The translations under genes and the position numbers were made by a program. Shown piece by piece: positions 24,632 to 32,342 of a stretch of 64,000 nt of DNA; within the stretch, counting starts at the first letter, position 1; every line of letters starts with the position of its first letter. The stretch is from positions 186,001 to 250,000 of the forward strand of contig JAWKQN010000008.1 in NCBI GenBank assembly GCA_041390125.1, read 5' to 3'. Under the pieces are notes generated by a model. That model did no database searches and was not told where the DNA came from. It was given only the letters and a program-made list of their open reading frames with translations. This stretch comes from Gemmatimonadota bacterium. GTDB taxonomy: Bacteria > Gemmatimonadota > Gemmatimonadetes > Longimicrobiales > Gaopeijiaceae.

Positions 24632-25507
24632 CTACAGCCGGAATGCACCCATGAGCCGCTTCTCCGTCTCCCCTTCGATCGCGGCCGTGACCTCCACGTA
24701 GTCCTCCAGACCACTTCCGGAGAGCTTGTCGCGGAGCAGCTTGTCCAGCTGGAAGACGCCGGCGGAGTTCAGGAGGTCGATGCGCACCCGCACCGGCTTG
24801 TCCTCACCCGGTTCGATGGAGACGCGCTCGACCGCAGCGGCGGAGATGGAGTGGATGCTCACCGACCCGGCCTCGAAGGGCACGCGCGAGCGGCCCTTGG
24901 CCATGTCCAGCGCGTCCGCCAGGCGTACCACCCCCGCTTCCAGCGTGAGCGGATGCCCGCCGGAGCGGTGCGCGATGATCGCGTGCAGCACGTCGGAGCG
25001 CACGAGCGTGGCGGCCGCGCCCGGGTAGAGCGCGGGCAGGATCTCCTTGAGCTTGTCCTGCGCGATGAACAACGAGTAGCTCTCGTGGTCGGCGCGGTGG
25101 ATGGACATGCCCACGTCGTGCAGGAGCGCCGCCAGCGCCACGATCACCTCGGCGTCCTCGCGCTCCATTCCGTACGTGGCCACGATGGACGGCTCGATGC
25201 CGCGTTCCATGAGGAGGCGCAGCAGCCGCACCGCGATGTTCATGACGATCTTCACGTGCACCGGCCCGTGATCCGTCATGCCCAGGCGCTCCATGGCCGT
25301 GACGTTGCAGGCCGTCCAGAGCGCGTAGAGGTCGTCGTCCGCGTTGGCCCACTCGATGACCTGGTGCAGCTTGGGGTTGTGCCGGTCCGGCACGGTCATC
25401 AGGACCCGGCGCGCGAAGCGGGCCTCCAAGGTCCGCGTCTCCTCGGTCGGGACCGACCATCCGCTCGCCAGCTCGCCGCTGAGCGGGGGAGACGATTCGT
25501 CCGCCAT
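24632..25507 (-). CDS. HD-domain metal-dependent phosphohydrolase
   Basis: A protein of 291 residues with an HD domain at about 75-190. Likely metal ligands are H80 (TDHGPVHV), H130-D131 (LLHDVGMSIHRADH) and D140/H141, then IIAHRSGGHPL and VVRLADALDMAKGR, the usual late HD aspartate. Such proteins hydrolyse phosphate esters of nucleotides, but the substrate here is unknown. The C-terminal 80 residues have no recognised domain. The ATG at 25507 is preferred over one 39 bases upstream. It stands downstream of the FKBP gene, separated by a strong terminator, so it is probably transcribed on its own. Confidence 0.85.
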   Translation of the reverse strand: MADESSPPLSGELASGWSVPTEETRTLEARFARRVLMTVPDRHNPKLHQVIEWANADDDLYALWTACNVTAMERLGMTDHGPVHVKIVMNIAVRLLRLLMERGIEPSIVATYGMEREDAEVIVALAALLHDVGMSIHRADHESYSLFIAQDKLKEILPALYPGAAATLVRSDVLHAIIAHRSGGHPLTLEAGVVRLADALDMAKGRSRVPFEAGSVSIHSISAAAVERVSIEPGEDKPVRVRIDLLNSAGVFQLDKLLRDKLSGSGLEDYVEVTAAIEGETEKRLMGAFRL

Positions 25508-25536
25508 GGGTGCGTCCTCCTGGGCGAGGGGCGGCG

Positions 25537-25564
25537 CGGCCGACACCGGATGCGGTGTCGGCCG
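25537..25564 (-). terminator. 12-bp hairpin terminator of the FKBP gene
   Basis: Bases 25537-25548 pair perfectly with 25553-25564 around a four-base loop. It begins 11 bases after the FKBP stop on the minus strand and precedes the HD gene start. Confidence 0.6.
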
Positions 25565-25575
25565 ACCGCGAGCGC

Positions 25576-26280
25576 CTACTCGACGATCTCGAGCAGCTCG
25601 ATCTCGAAGACCAGGGTGGCGTCCGGCCCGATGTCGCCGCCGGTGCCCTGGGGCCCGTAGGCGAGGTCGCTGGGGATCACGAAGCGGTACTGGCTGCCGA
25701 CCTCCATCAGCTTGAGCGCTTCGGAGAAGCCGGGGATCACCTGGTCGACGCCGAAGACCACAGGCTCGCCCCCCTGGTAGGAGCTGTCGAACTCGGTGCC
25801 GTCGACGAGCGTCCCCCGGTAGTGGATCCGCACCCGGTCGCCGGTCTCCGGAGAGGGGCCGTCCGCCGGTCGCATCACCTCGTACTGCAGGCCACTCTCG
25901 GTGGTGCTGACGCCGTCACGGGCGGCGTTCTCGGCCAGGTAGGCCTGACCCCGCTCCCGGTTCTCGGCCCCGCGGGAGGCCATCTCGGCCGCCTGGGCCT
26001 CGGTGACCTCGCGGCCGAACTGCTCCATCACGCCCTGGAGCTCCTCGCGGGGAACGCGTGGGTCGGCGTCCTCCATCGCGTCCCGGATCCCGGCCCGCAG
26101 CGCCACCATGTCGATCCGATCGGAGACCTCGGCGAGCGATCCGCCCATGTTGAGGCCGATCGCATAGCTCGCCTTCTGATCGTTGGTCTCGAGCGTCGGG
26201 GCCGGGTCGGCGCCGGCCTGGCAGCCGGCGAGCGCCAGCACGGCGGCGAGCCCGCCACCCACGATACGGTTGCGCATCAT
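25576..26280 (-). CDS. FKBP-type peptidyl-prolyl isomerase lipoprotein (FkpA/Mip-like)
   Basis: A protein of 234 residues. The lipoprotein signal ends in LALAGC (Cys 20). Next is the helical dimerisation domain (KASYAIGLNMGGSLAEV, about 37-53) and a C-terminal FKBP domain at about 130-233 (GDRVRIHYRGTLVDGTEFDS, VIPGFSEALKLMEVGS, DLAYGPQG). It catalyses proline isomerisation and assists folding in the periplasm, anchored to a membrane. Two adjacent ATGs (26280, 26277) could start it. It is transcribed on its own, between two strong hairpins. Confidence 0.93.
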   Translation of the reverse strand: MMRNRIVGGGLAAVLALAGCQAGADPAPTLETNDQKASYAIGLNMGGSLAEVSDRIDMVALRAGIRDAMEDADPRVPREELQGVMEQFGREVTEAQAAEMASRGAENRERGQAYLAENAARDGVSTTESGLQYEVMRPADGPSPETGDRVRIHYRGTLVDGTEFDSSYQGGEPVVFGVDQVIPGFSEALKLMEVGSQYRFVIPSDLAYGPQGTGGDIGPDATLVFEIELLEIVE

Positions 26281-26359
26281 CCTGTCCTGTCCGGGAAATG
26301 GGAAAGGCCAGGGTACACCGGGTGTGCGGGCAGGTGCCCGCAGGCCCTGGGACAAGAGC

Positions 26360-26387
26360 GGCCCGGCCCCCGTGGGGGGACCGGGCC
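26360..26387 (-). terminator. Bulged 12-bp hairpin after the lasso-leader peptide gene
   Basis: Bases 26360-26371 pair with 26375-26387 with one bulged A at 26380. It lies about 50 bases beyond the small peptide gene on the minus strand and upstream of the FKBP start. A second, smaller hairpin (26325-26331 with 26336-26342) follows. Confidence 0.5.
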
Positions 26388-26439
26388 ATGGGTGCGCGCG
26401 GGCAGACACCGGGTCGGGCCGGTGCCGCACCGGCTTCCG

Positions 26440-26586
26440 TCAGCTGCGGCCGTTGTGACCGCCCGACCCACCACCGCCACCCTTCGGCGGCTTGGGCTTC
26501 CACCACCAGAACCACCAGTGGCCGCCCGTCTGGGTCATCTCACGGAAGGATCCGAGGACCTTCACGCGCGGAGCCTCGTACTTCAT
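26440..26586 (-). CDS. Orphan RiPP precursor with lasso-type leader and Trp/Gly-rich core
   Basis: A peptide of 48 residues. The leader MKYEAPRVKVLGSFREMT fits the lasso-peptide recognition pattern YxxPxLxxxGxFxxxT with Y3, P6, V8 (for L), G12, F14 and T18. The remainder, GGHWWFWWWKPKPP then KGGGGGSGGHNGRS, has six aromatic residues (five Trp, one Phe), a Lys/Pro patch and a Gly-rich tail. There is no Asp or Glu after E16, so the Gly-to-Asp/Glu ring of lasso peptides cannot form. A perfect AGGAGG nine bases before the ATG and a downstream hairpin support a real, separately transcribed gene. No lasso maturation enzyme is in the window. Product and function unknown. Confidence 0.75.
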   Translation of the reverse strand: MKYEAPRVKVLGSFREMTQTGGHWWFWWWKPKPPKGGGGGSGGHNGRS

Positions 26587-26595
26587 GACTCCGAA

Positions 26596-26601
26596 CCTCC
26601 T
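26596..26601 (-). promoter_or_regulatory. Perfect Shine-Dalgarno of the lasso-leader gene
   Basis: AGGAGG on the minus strand, nine bases before the ATG at 26586. It fixes the start of the 48-residue peptide against a longer in-frame start at 26670 whose extra residues are only Arg/Val-rich. Confidence 0.75.
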
Positions 26602-26868
26602 GAGTGACTGCACACGCCGCTGGACCCGGCGACGCCGGACGCGTGCGACGTGCAGGGGGATAGACTGCAAGATGCACCCCCGGTGTCACATCGGCGTCAA
26701 GGCACCTGGAAATGGCCTGGTGACGCCATTTTCATGAAACCGGCCCCAAACCCAGTGGCGAGCACCCATCAACAGCCGAGGCGCAGTCGCATCAGGCACG
26801 GTCCCAAACCCGACGCCGCCGGCAGACATCCAACCATCGCGCGCCCCGTCCCTCGCACCGGACCTCCG

Positions 26869-28233
26869 ATGCTCGCGACCCTGCTCCTCGGCCTCCAGGT
26901 GGCCGCCGTCCCGCCCGCCGTCCAGGGCGTCCACCTGGTCCTGGAGGTCCGGCCCCAGCTGGCCGCCGGCACCCTCCAGGGACGGGCCGTCCTGACGCTG
27001 GCGAACCCCGGCCCGGACCCCGCCTCGTCCGTGCTGCTCCTGCTCAACCGGCTGCTGGAGGTCGAGGCCGTGCGCGATCCGGCGACCGGCGGCGGCCTCC
27101 CCTTCTCCCAGGAGGTGCGCGGACGGGACGGCTTCGAGCGCATGCAGCTCCGGCACGTCCGCGTGGACCTGCCCCGGCCGCTCGCGCCGGGGGGTCGGAC
27201 GCGTCTGGAGGTGACCTATCGGGGATGGTTGGCGCCCTACACCGAGACCGGGATGCGGTACGTCCAGGACCATGTGGACCCCGGCTTCACGCTCCTGCGC
27301 GCGGACGCGGCCGCGTTCCCGTGGCCGGCGGGGGCGTCGAGTGACTTCACGTGGAGCGCGTCGGTGTGGGTCCCGCCCGGGCAGGTCGTCGCGTCGGGAG
27401 GGCGCACCTCCGAGCCCGTCCCCGATGGGGATCTGCTCCGGTGGGACGCGGTCTCCCGCGGACCGGTTCCGTTCCTGCTGATCGCCATCGCCCCCTACCA
27501 CACCGTGCGTCGGGGTGGACTCGCGGTCCACCACTTCCCCGAGGACTCTGTGGGGGCCCGTCGCCTGGCCGACCGGGTGGAGCGGGGGCTGGAGGTCATG
27601 GCGCGCTGGTTCGGCCCCCTCGGATCGGCGGCGGAGCTGACGATCATGGAGATCCCCGACGGGTGGGGGTCCCAGGCGAGCCTCACCGCCGGCATCATCC
27701 AGACGGCGCCGGCGTTCCAGGAGACCGCCCGGCTGGGCGAGGTCTACCACGAGCTCACGCACCTGTGGAACGCGCCCGACCTGGACCGGCCCTCGCCGCG
27801 CTGGAACGAGGGCCTCGCGACCTTCCTGCAAGCCCGGCTGGCGGCCGAGCTGGACGGGGCCGACCTGGAGGGGGCGTTGGACGGCCTGCTCGCGCGCCTG
27901 CGGGACCGGTTGGAGCGCTCCCGCACGCTCGAGCGCGTCCCCTTCCGGGACTTCGGCCGCGAGCGGCGCACGGACGACGCCTACCTGCTGGGCGGCGTGT
28001 TCTTCGCGCTGCTGTACGCGCAGATGGGGGAAGCCGCCTTCGACGCCGCCTACGGGGGGCTCTGGCGGGCCCGGGGCGCCGTCGGCGTGTCCACCGACGA
28101 CCTGGTGCGCGCGTTCGCGGAGCGCGACCCCTCCGTCGCCCCGCTCTTCGACACCTGGTTCGAGACGCCACGCTGGACGGAGCAGGTGCGGGCGGCCACC
28201 CGGTTCGCGGATCTGCCCGGCGCTCGACCCTGA
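26869..28233 (+). CDS. M1-like (gluzincin) metallopeptidase
   Basis: A protein of 454 residues with a short hydrophobic N-terminus (MLATLLLGLQVAAV), an N-terminal beta-sandwich region (LEVTYRGWLAPYTETGMRY) and a zinc site: HELTH at 294-298 and the third-ligand glutamate in WNEGLATF at E314. The spacing from HExxH to the glutamate is 15 residues, shorter than the usual 18 of family M1. The exopeptidase motif GxMEN is not obvious, so it may be a divergent member. It probably acts outside the cytoplasm. The ATG at 26869 is preferred; the open frame upstream is basic low-complexity sequence. Confidence 0.82.
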   Translation: MLATLLLGLQVAAVPPAVQGVHLVLEVRPQLAAGTLQGRAVLTLANPGPDPASSVLLLLNRLLEVEAVRDPATGGGLPFSQEVRGRDGFERMQLRHVRVDLPRPLAPGGRTRLEVTYRGWLAPYTETGMRYVQDHVDPGFTLLRADAAAFPWPAGASSDFTWSASVWVPPGQVVASGGRTSEPVPDGDLLRWDAVSRGPVPFLLIAIAPYHTVRRGGLAVHHFPEDSVGARRLADRVERGLEVMARWFGPLGSAAELTIMEIPDGWGSQASLTAGIIQTAPAFQETARLGEVYHELTHLWNAPDLDRPSPRWNEGLATFLQARLAAELDGADLEGALDGLLARLRDRLERSRTLERVPFRDFGRERRTDDAYLLGGVFFALLYAQMGEAAFDAAYGGLWRARGAVGVSTDDLVRAFAERDPSVAPLFDTWFETPRWTEQVRAATRFADLPGARP

Positions 28234-28235
28234 CG

Positions 28236-28258
28236 GCCGCACCGGGGCGCGGTGCGGC
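28236..28258 (+). terminator. 8-bp hairpin after the M1-like gene
   Basis: Bases 28236-28243 pair perfectly with 28251-28258 around a 7-base loop, starting two bases after the stop codon. No T-tract follows. Confidence 0.5.
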
Positions 28259-28339
28259 GGGCGTCCGCGTGGCCGGTCCGGGAGGCGCGCCCTACCTTGG
28301 CGGCATTCCCGGTTCGGTCCCCGCTTCCGGAGCTGTCCC

Positions 28340-30022
28340 ATGTCCACCGTCAGTCGTGGCGAGTTCCTGGGCCTGGGCGCCGCCTTCGCGGCCGCCCTCG
28401 GCACCGGGTGCGCGCCCTCCCGCTCCGCGGATTCCCACCCGGGCCGACCGGACCTGGTCGTGCGCAACGGCACGGTCTACACGATGGACGACGCGCAGCC
28501 GACGGCCCAGGCGTTCGCCGTCCGCCACGGTCGCTTCCTGGCCGTCGGCAGCACCGACGACATCGACGCGCTGCGCGGGCCGGATACGCAGGTCATCGAC
28601 GCGGCCGGACTGACCGTGGTCCCGGGGTTCATCGACGCCCATTCCCACCCCTCCGGCGGCGGCCTGTCCGCGCTGAAGAACGTGGACACGAACCTCGGCA
28701 GCATCGCGCGCATCCAGGAGGCGCTCCGGGCCCGTGCGCAGCAGACGCCGCGTGGGGAGTGGATCTCCGGCTACATGTACGACGACACCAAGCTGGAGGA
28801 GGGACGCGCGCTCACCCGGGCGGACATCGATGCGGCCGTTCCGGATCACCCGGTCCGGGTGGGCCACCGGGGCGGGCACACGTCCGTCTACAACTCCGCC
28901 GCGTTCCGGCTGGCCGGGATCAGCGCCGCCACCCCCGATCCTTTCGGCGGGCACTTCTACCGCGAGAACGGCGAGCTGACGGGAAAGGTGGCCGAGCGCG
29001 CCAACGCGCTGATCACCCGGCTCATCCCCTCCACGTCGACCCGGGAGGAACGCCAGGCCGGCGTCAAGAAGATCGGGGAGATGATGAACGCCGCGGGCCT
29101 CACGTCGGTGCATCAGACCGGCACCAGCATCGACGACTACGTGGCCTACCAGGACGCGCGCGCCGCGGACGAGCTGACATTCCGCGCCTATCTGCTGCCG
29201 CGCGGAGAGTCGTATCGGCAGCTGCTGGCATCCGGCCTCCGTACCGGGTTCGGCGACGCGCACGTCCGCATCGGGGCCGTCAAGTTCGCGGCGGACGGCT
29301 CCGCCTCCGAGCGCACGATGCGCATGAGCACGCCCTACGTGGGCCGACCCGACGACTTCGGCATCCTCACCATGACCCAGGAGGAGATCCACGAGGCCGT
29401 CGAGGAGGCGCACCGGGCCGGGTGGCAGGTGGGCATCCACGCCAACGGCGACGTCACCATCGACTACGTGTTGAACGCGTACGAGCGGGTCCAGGAGTTG
29501 TGGCCCCGGACCGATGTGCGTCACCGCATCGAGCACTGCACCCTGGTCACCCCCGACCTGGTGCGGCGGATCGCGGAGGGCGGCTACATCCCCACGCCGT
29601 TCTACACCTATGTGCACTACCACGGCGAGAAGTGGGACGAATACGGCGACGAGCGGATGCGGTCGATGTTCGCCCACCGCTCCTTCCTCGACGCCGGCAT
29701 CCGGGTCCCGGGCGCGTCCGACTACACCCCCGGTCCCTTCGAACCGCTGATGGCCCTGCAGTCGCTGGTCACGCGCAAGGACTTCCGGGGCAAGGTGTGG
29801 GGCGAGAACCAGCGCGTGTCCGTGGACGAGGCCCTGCGGATCTGTACGCTCAACGGTGCCTACGCGTCCTTCGAGGAGCACGAGAAAGGCTCCATCACGG
29901 CGGGCAAGCTCGCCGACTTCGTTCTCCTGGGCGACGATCCCCACACGGTCGACCCCGATCGGCTCAAGGAGATCACGGTGGCCCGGACGGTCGTGGGCGG
30001 CCGCACGGTCTACGAAGGCTGA
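28340..30022 (+). CDS. YtcJ-type amidohydrolase (amidohydrolase family 3)
   Basis: A protein of 560 residues. The N-terminus has a lipoprotein-like signal (LGLGAAFAAALGTGC). The TIM-barrel metal site begins with DAHSHP near residue 100, followed by HRGGHTS, GIHANGD and HRIEHC, and a C-terminal composite beta-sandwich (GSITAGKLADFVLLGDDP). This is the pattern of YtcJ-like hydrolases that cleave amides, formamides or related C-N bonds; the substrate is not predictable. Its stop is five bases before the next gene, so the two form an operon. Confidence 0.9.
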   Translation: MSTVSRGEFLGLGAAFAAALGTGCAPSRSADSHPGRPDLVVRNGTVYTMDDAQPTAQAFAVRHGRFLAVGSTDDIDALRGPDTQVIDAAGLTVVPGFIDAHSHPSGGGLSALKNVDTNLGSIARIQEALRARAQQTPRGEWISGYMYDDTKLEEGRALTRADIDAAVPDHPVRVGHRGGHTSVYNSAAFRLAGISAATPDPFGGHFYRENGELTGKVAERANALITRLIPSTSTREERQAGVKKIGEMMNAAGLTSVHQTGTSIDDYVAYQDARAADELTFRAYLLPRGESYRQLLASGLRTGFGDAHVRIGAVKFAADGSASERTMRMSTPYVGRPDDFGILTMTQEEIHEAVEEAHRAGWQVGIHANGDVTIDYVLNAYERVQELWPRTDVRHRIEHCTLVTPDLVRRIAEGGYIPTPFYTYVHYHGEKWDEYGDERMRSMFAHRSFLDAGIRVPGASDYTPGPFEPLMALQSLVTRKDFRGKVWGENQRVSVDEALRICTLNGAYASFEEHEKGSITAGKLADFVLLGDDPHTVDPDRLKEITVARTVVGGRTVYEG

Positions 30023-30027
30023 GCGCG

Positions 30028-30546
30028 ATGGACCTGCCCCTGGACGACGTACGCGCGGTCATCGCCAGCGCCAAGGCCCGCGAGACCGGCGGATTCCTGG
30101 CGCTCGTCCGTAGCCGCCATCCCGACGTGTCGGACGCGGGGCTGCAGGACCTCGCCGACCGGACGCTGGCGCTGATCGAGGAGGTCCCCCTCCTGATGGA
30201 GCGCGCCGTGGCGGGCGCCCGCGGGCGCGACCTGGAGTCTGTGGTGGAGCCCGTGGTGGCGCACGCCGCGCGGTATTTCACGGCGCCCATCGATGCGATC
30301 CCGGAGATGACCCAGGGACTCGCGGGGCTCATCGACGACGCCTACTTCGTGCTGCGGGTGCTGTCCCTCCTGGAAGCCGGTCCGGGCACCGTCCTGGGCA
30401 TCGATCTGTCCGGGCGGATCGCGTTCCTGCGCGACCTCCTGGGCCCGCGCCTGGCCGAACAGCTGGACCGCACCACCGGGCAGGCCCTGGAGGCGGTGAC
30501 GGAGAGCGTCTCCCAGGTCTGGAACGCGCTGGCGCGACAGGCGTAG
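30028..30546 (+). CDS. DUF1232 (YkvA-like) protein
   Basis: A protein of 172 residues. The central segment ARYFTAPIDAIPEMTQGLAG followed by LIDDAYFVLRVLSLL (about 92-125) is the DUF1232 signature, a short membrane-associated helical motif. Its function is unknown in all bacteria I know of. An N-terminal helical part and a C-terminal amphipathic part flank the domain. It follows the amidohydrolase by five bases and is probably co-translated with it. Confidence 0.85.
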   Translation: MDLPLDDVRAVIASAKARETGGFLALVRSRHPDVSDAGLQDLADRTLALIEEVPLLMERAVAGARGRDLESVVEPVVAHAARYFTAPIDAIPEMTQGLAGLIDDAYFVLRVLSLLEAGPGTVLGIDLSGRIAFLRDLLGPRLAEQLDRTTGQALEAVTESVSQVWNALARQA

Positions 30547-30602
30547 GCTTCAAGGTCCGGCGCAGGCGCGCGGGACTCCCCTCCCTCCACCGGGATCCGA
30601 TC

Positions 30603-31418
30603 ATGCGACCCACACGCGGCTTCCTTCTCGCCGGCGCCCTGGCCCTTCTCCCGGGAAGCACCCTGGCCGGCCAGTCCCCTCGGGAGATCGTCGAGCGCGC
30701 CCTCGCGCAGCAGGATGCGCGCACCGCGAACGTCGAGAACTACACCCTGGTGCAGGAGTTCAACGGCCAGGAGATGCTGCAGTACCACGAAGCGCGCGAG
30801 GTCGGCGGCCACCGCATGTTCGTGGTGACGCGGACCCTGGTGGGCGGCCGCTCCGTGGGCGGCGCCCAGGACGAAGGGGCCGATCCGTTCTACATGTACG
30901 AGCGTTGGATCCAGAACGCCGAGGTGGCGGGCAGCGAGCGCGTGGACGGTCACGACACCTGGATCCTGCGGACGGACAACCTGGAGGCGATGGCCGGCCC
31001 GAGCATGTCGGACGCGGACCTGCGCGAGGGCGAGGTGCGGCTCTACATCGACAAGGACGACTACGTCGTGCGGCGGATGGTCTTCGAAGGCACCGCGGAC
31101 GTGGAGGGTCAGGCCCGTGACATGTCCATGACGGCGAACCTGCTGGACTACCGGAACGTGGACGGCGTGCTCCACCCGTTCCGCATGGAGGCCACCGTCA
31201 GCGGGGCCATGAGCGGCGCCGAGAGCGCGGAGATGAAAGAGGCGCTGGCGGAGATGGAGAAGCGCCTGGCCGAGCTGCCCGAGAACGTGCGCAAGCAGGT
31301 GGAGGGGCAGATGCGGGCACAGATGGAGGCGATGGGTGGCATGGCCTCCGGTGAGGGGATGAAGATGACCGTCACCACCAAGGAGGTGAGGGTCAACCAG
31401 GGGCCTCCGGGGGACTGA
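30603..31418 (+). CDS. Secreted LolA/LppX-like fold protein
   Basis: A protein of 271 residues with a signal peptide (LLPGSTLAGQ). The mature part resembles outer-membrane lipoprotein-sorting proteins, a half-open beta-barrel: VENYTLVQEFNGQEMLQYHE, VDGHDTWILRTDN, EGEVRLYIDKDDYVVRRMVF and NVDGVLHPFRMEA. The C-terminal 70 residues are charged helix rich in Met and Glu. The similarity is to the fold, not to a specific LolA function; it may bind a lipid or another hydrophobic ligand in the periplasm. Confidence 0.75.
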   Translation: MRPTRGFLLAGALALLPGSTLAGQSPREIVERALAQQDARTANVENYTLVQEFNGQEMLQYHEAREVGGHRMFVVTRTLVGGRSVGGAQDEGADPFYMYERWIQNAEVAGSERVDGHDTWILRTDNLEAMAGPSMSDADLREGEVRLYIDKDDYVVRRMVFEGTADVEGQARDMSMTANLLDYRNVDGVLHPFRMEATVSGAMSGAESAEMKEALAEMEKRLAELPENVRKQVEGQMRAQMEAMGGMASGEGMKMTVTTKEVRVNQGPPGD

Positions 31419-31426
31419 GGCGCGAA

Positions 31427-31453
31427 CCGCCCCGCCGTCACGGCGCCGGGCGG
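31427..31453. terminator. Bidirectional hairpin between convergent genes
   Basis: An 11-bp stem (31427-31432 with 31448-31453, and 31433-31437 with 31441-31445) with a two-base bulge and a three-base loop. It lies 9 bases after the LolA-like stop and covers the stop of the convergent plug-domain gene. Confidence 0.5.
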
Positions 31454-32250
31454 AAACACCGCAACGCCGCAGCGGGCGCCGCCGGCGCCACCCGACCCCG
31501 GCGGGTCGTGATGGCGATCACGCCGTTCCCCGCCCGCGGTCCGTAGCGGGCCGAGGCGGCCGCGCCCTGCACGACGTCGATGCGCTCGATATCGGCGGGA
31601 TTCAGATCCGCCAGCCGCGACAGCACGTCCCGCTCGGCCTCGGTGGCGCCGGTGATCCCGTCGTCCGGCGCGATCCGCACGGTGGAGAGCACCACGCCGT
31701 CCATCACCACCAGCGGCTCCGTGCGACCGAGGAGGGAGCGCACACCCCGCAGGTCGATGCGCACGCTGCCGCCCGGTGCTCCCGACGTGGAGCGCGCGCC
31801 CGCGACGCGGCCTTGAAGCGCCTCGGTGAGCGTTCCGGGCGCACGGGTCATGTCCCCGCCCGGTAGCTCGGTCTGCGCCCAGGCCGCCGCCCCCCTTCCC
31901 TCCAGCGCCAGCCCGACCACCGTGAGCCCCTCGAGCTCGATCACGTGCTCGCCGAGCGGCAGGACCGCCGTGTCCGTCGAGGGCCGCACGGTCACGTCGT
32001 AGGGGTCGAACCCGACCGGCGTGATCCGCAGTGCGACGTCCATGTCCGCGGGCAACACCACGGCGAAGCGCCCGTCCGGCCGGGCGCAGACGTCCACGCC
32101 CGCCTCGGGTGCGGAGATGGCCGCGCCCGCGAACGGCACCCCCACCTGGAGCGGCCGCACCTGCCCCCGGGCGCGCACGGTCTGGGCGGCGAGAGCGGCC
32201 GGCAACAGCCCGCACGCGACCACGAGCGCGCTGACGATCCGCATGTGCAT
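31438..32250 (-). CDS. TonB receptor plug-only protein (SusC paralogue without barrel)
   Basis: A protein of 270 residues with a signal peptide (LLPAALAAQ), a carboxypeptidase-regulatory-like beta-sandwich (about 20-95) and a SusC-type plug (about 115-255): LTEALQGRVAGARSTSGAPG, RGVRSLLGRTEPLVVMDGV, LADLNPADIERIDVVQGAAA and GVIAITTRRGR. These match the same region of the neighbouring SusC protein. It then stops: no barrel is encoded, and no barrel remnant or frameshift is visible on either side. The ATG at 32250 has GGAGG five bases upstream, so it looks like a maintained gene. Role unknown. Confidence 0.82.
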   Translation of the reverse strand: MHMRIVSALVVACGLLPAALAAQTVRARGQVRPLQVGVPFAGAAISAPEAGVDVCARPDGRFAVVLPADMDVALRITPVGFDPYDVTVRPSTDTAVLPLGEHVIELEGLTVVGLALEGRGAAAWAQTELPGGDMTRAPGTLTEALQGRVAGARSTSGAPGGSVRIDLRGVRSLLGRTEPLVVMDGVVLSTVRIAPDDGITGATEAERDVLSRLADLNPADIERIDVVQGAAASARYGPRAGNGVIAITTRRGRVAPAAPAAALRCFRPAP

Positions 32251-32342
32251 CGTTGCCTCCATGGACGAGGAGGGAGGGGCCGATGAGGCCCCTCCCTCCG
32301 TCAACCTACGGCCCGGCACACCGGGCCTTGCAGCGCCTCCGC

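Noticed and set aside
26440..26586. A true lasso peptide gene
   Set aside because: The leader fits, but there is no acidic residue in the core for ring closure and no lasso enzymes nearby, so it is reported as an orphan leader peptide instead.
26650..26868. N-terminal extension of the M1-like peptidase
   Set aside because: The added 73 residues are basic, Pro-rich and include the upstream region of the divergent peptide gene; the hydrophobic start at 26869 is more credible.
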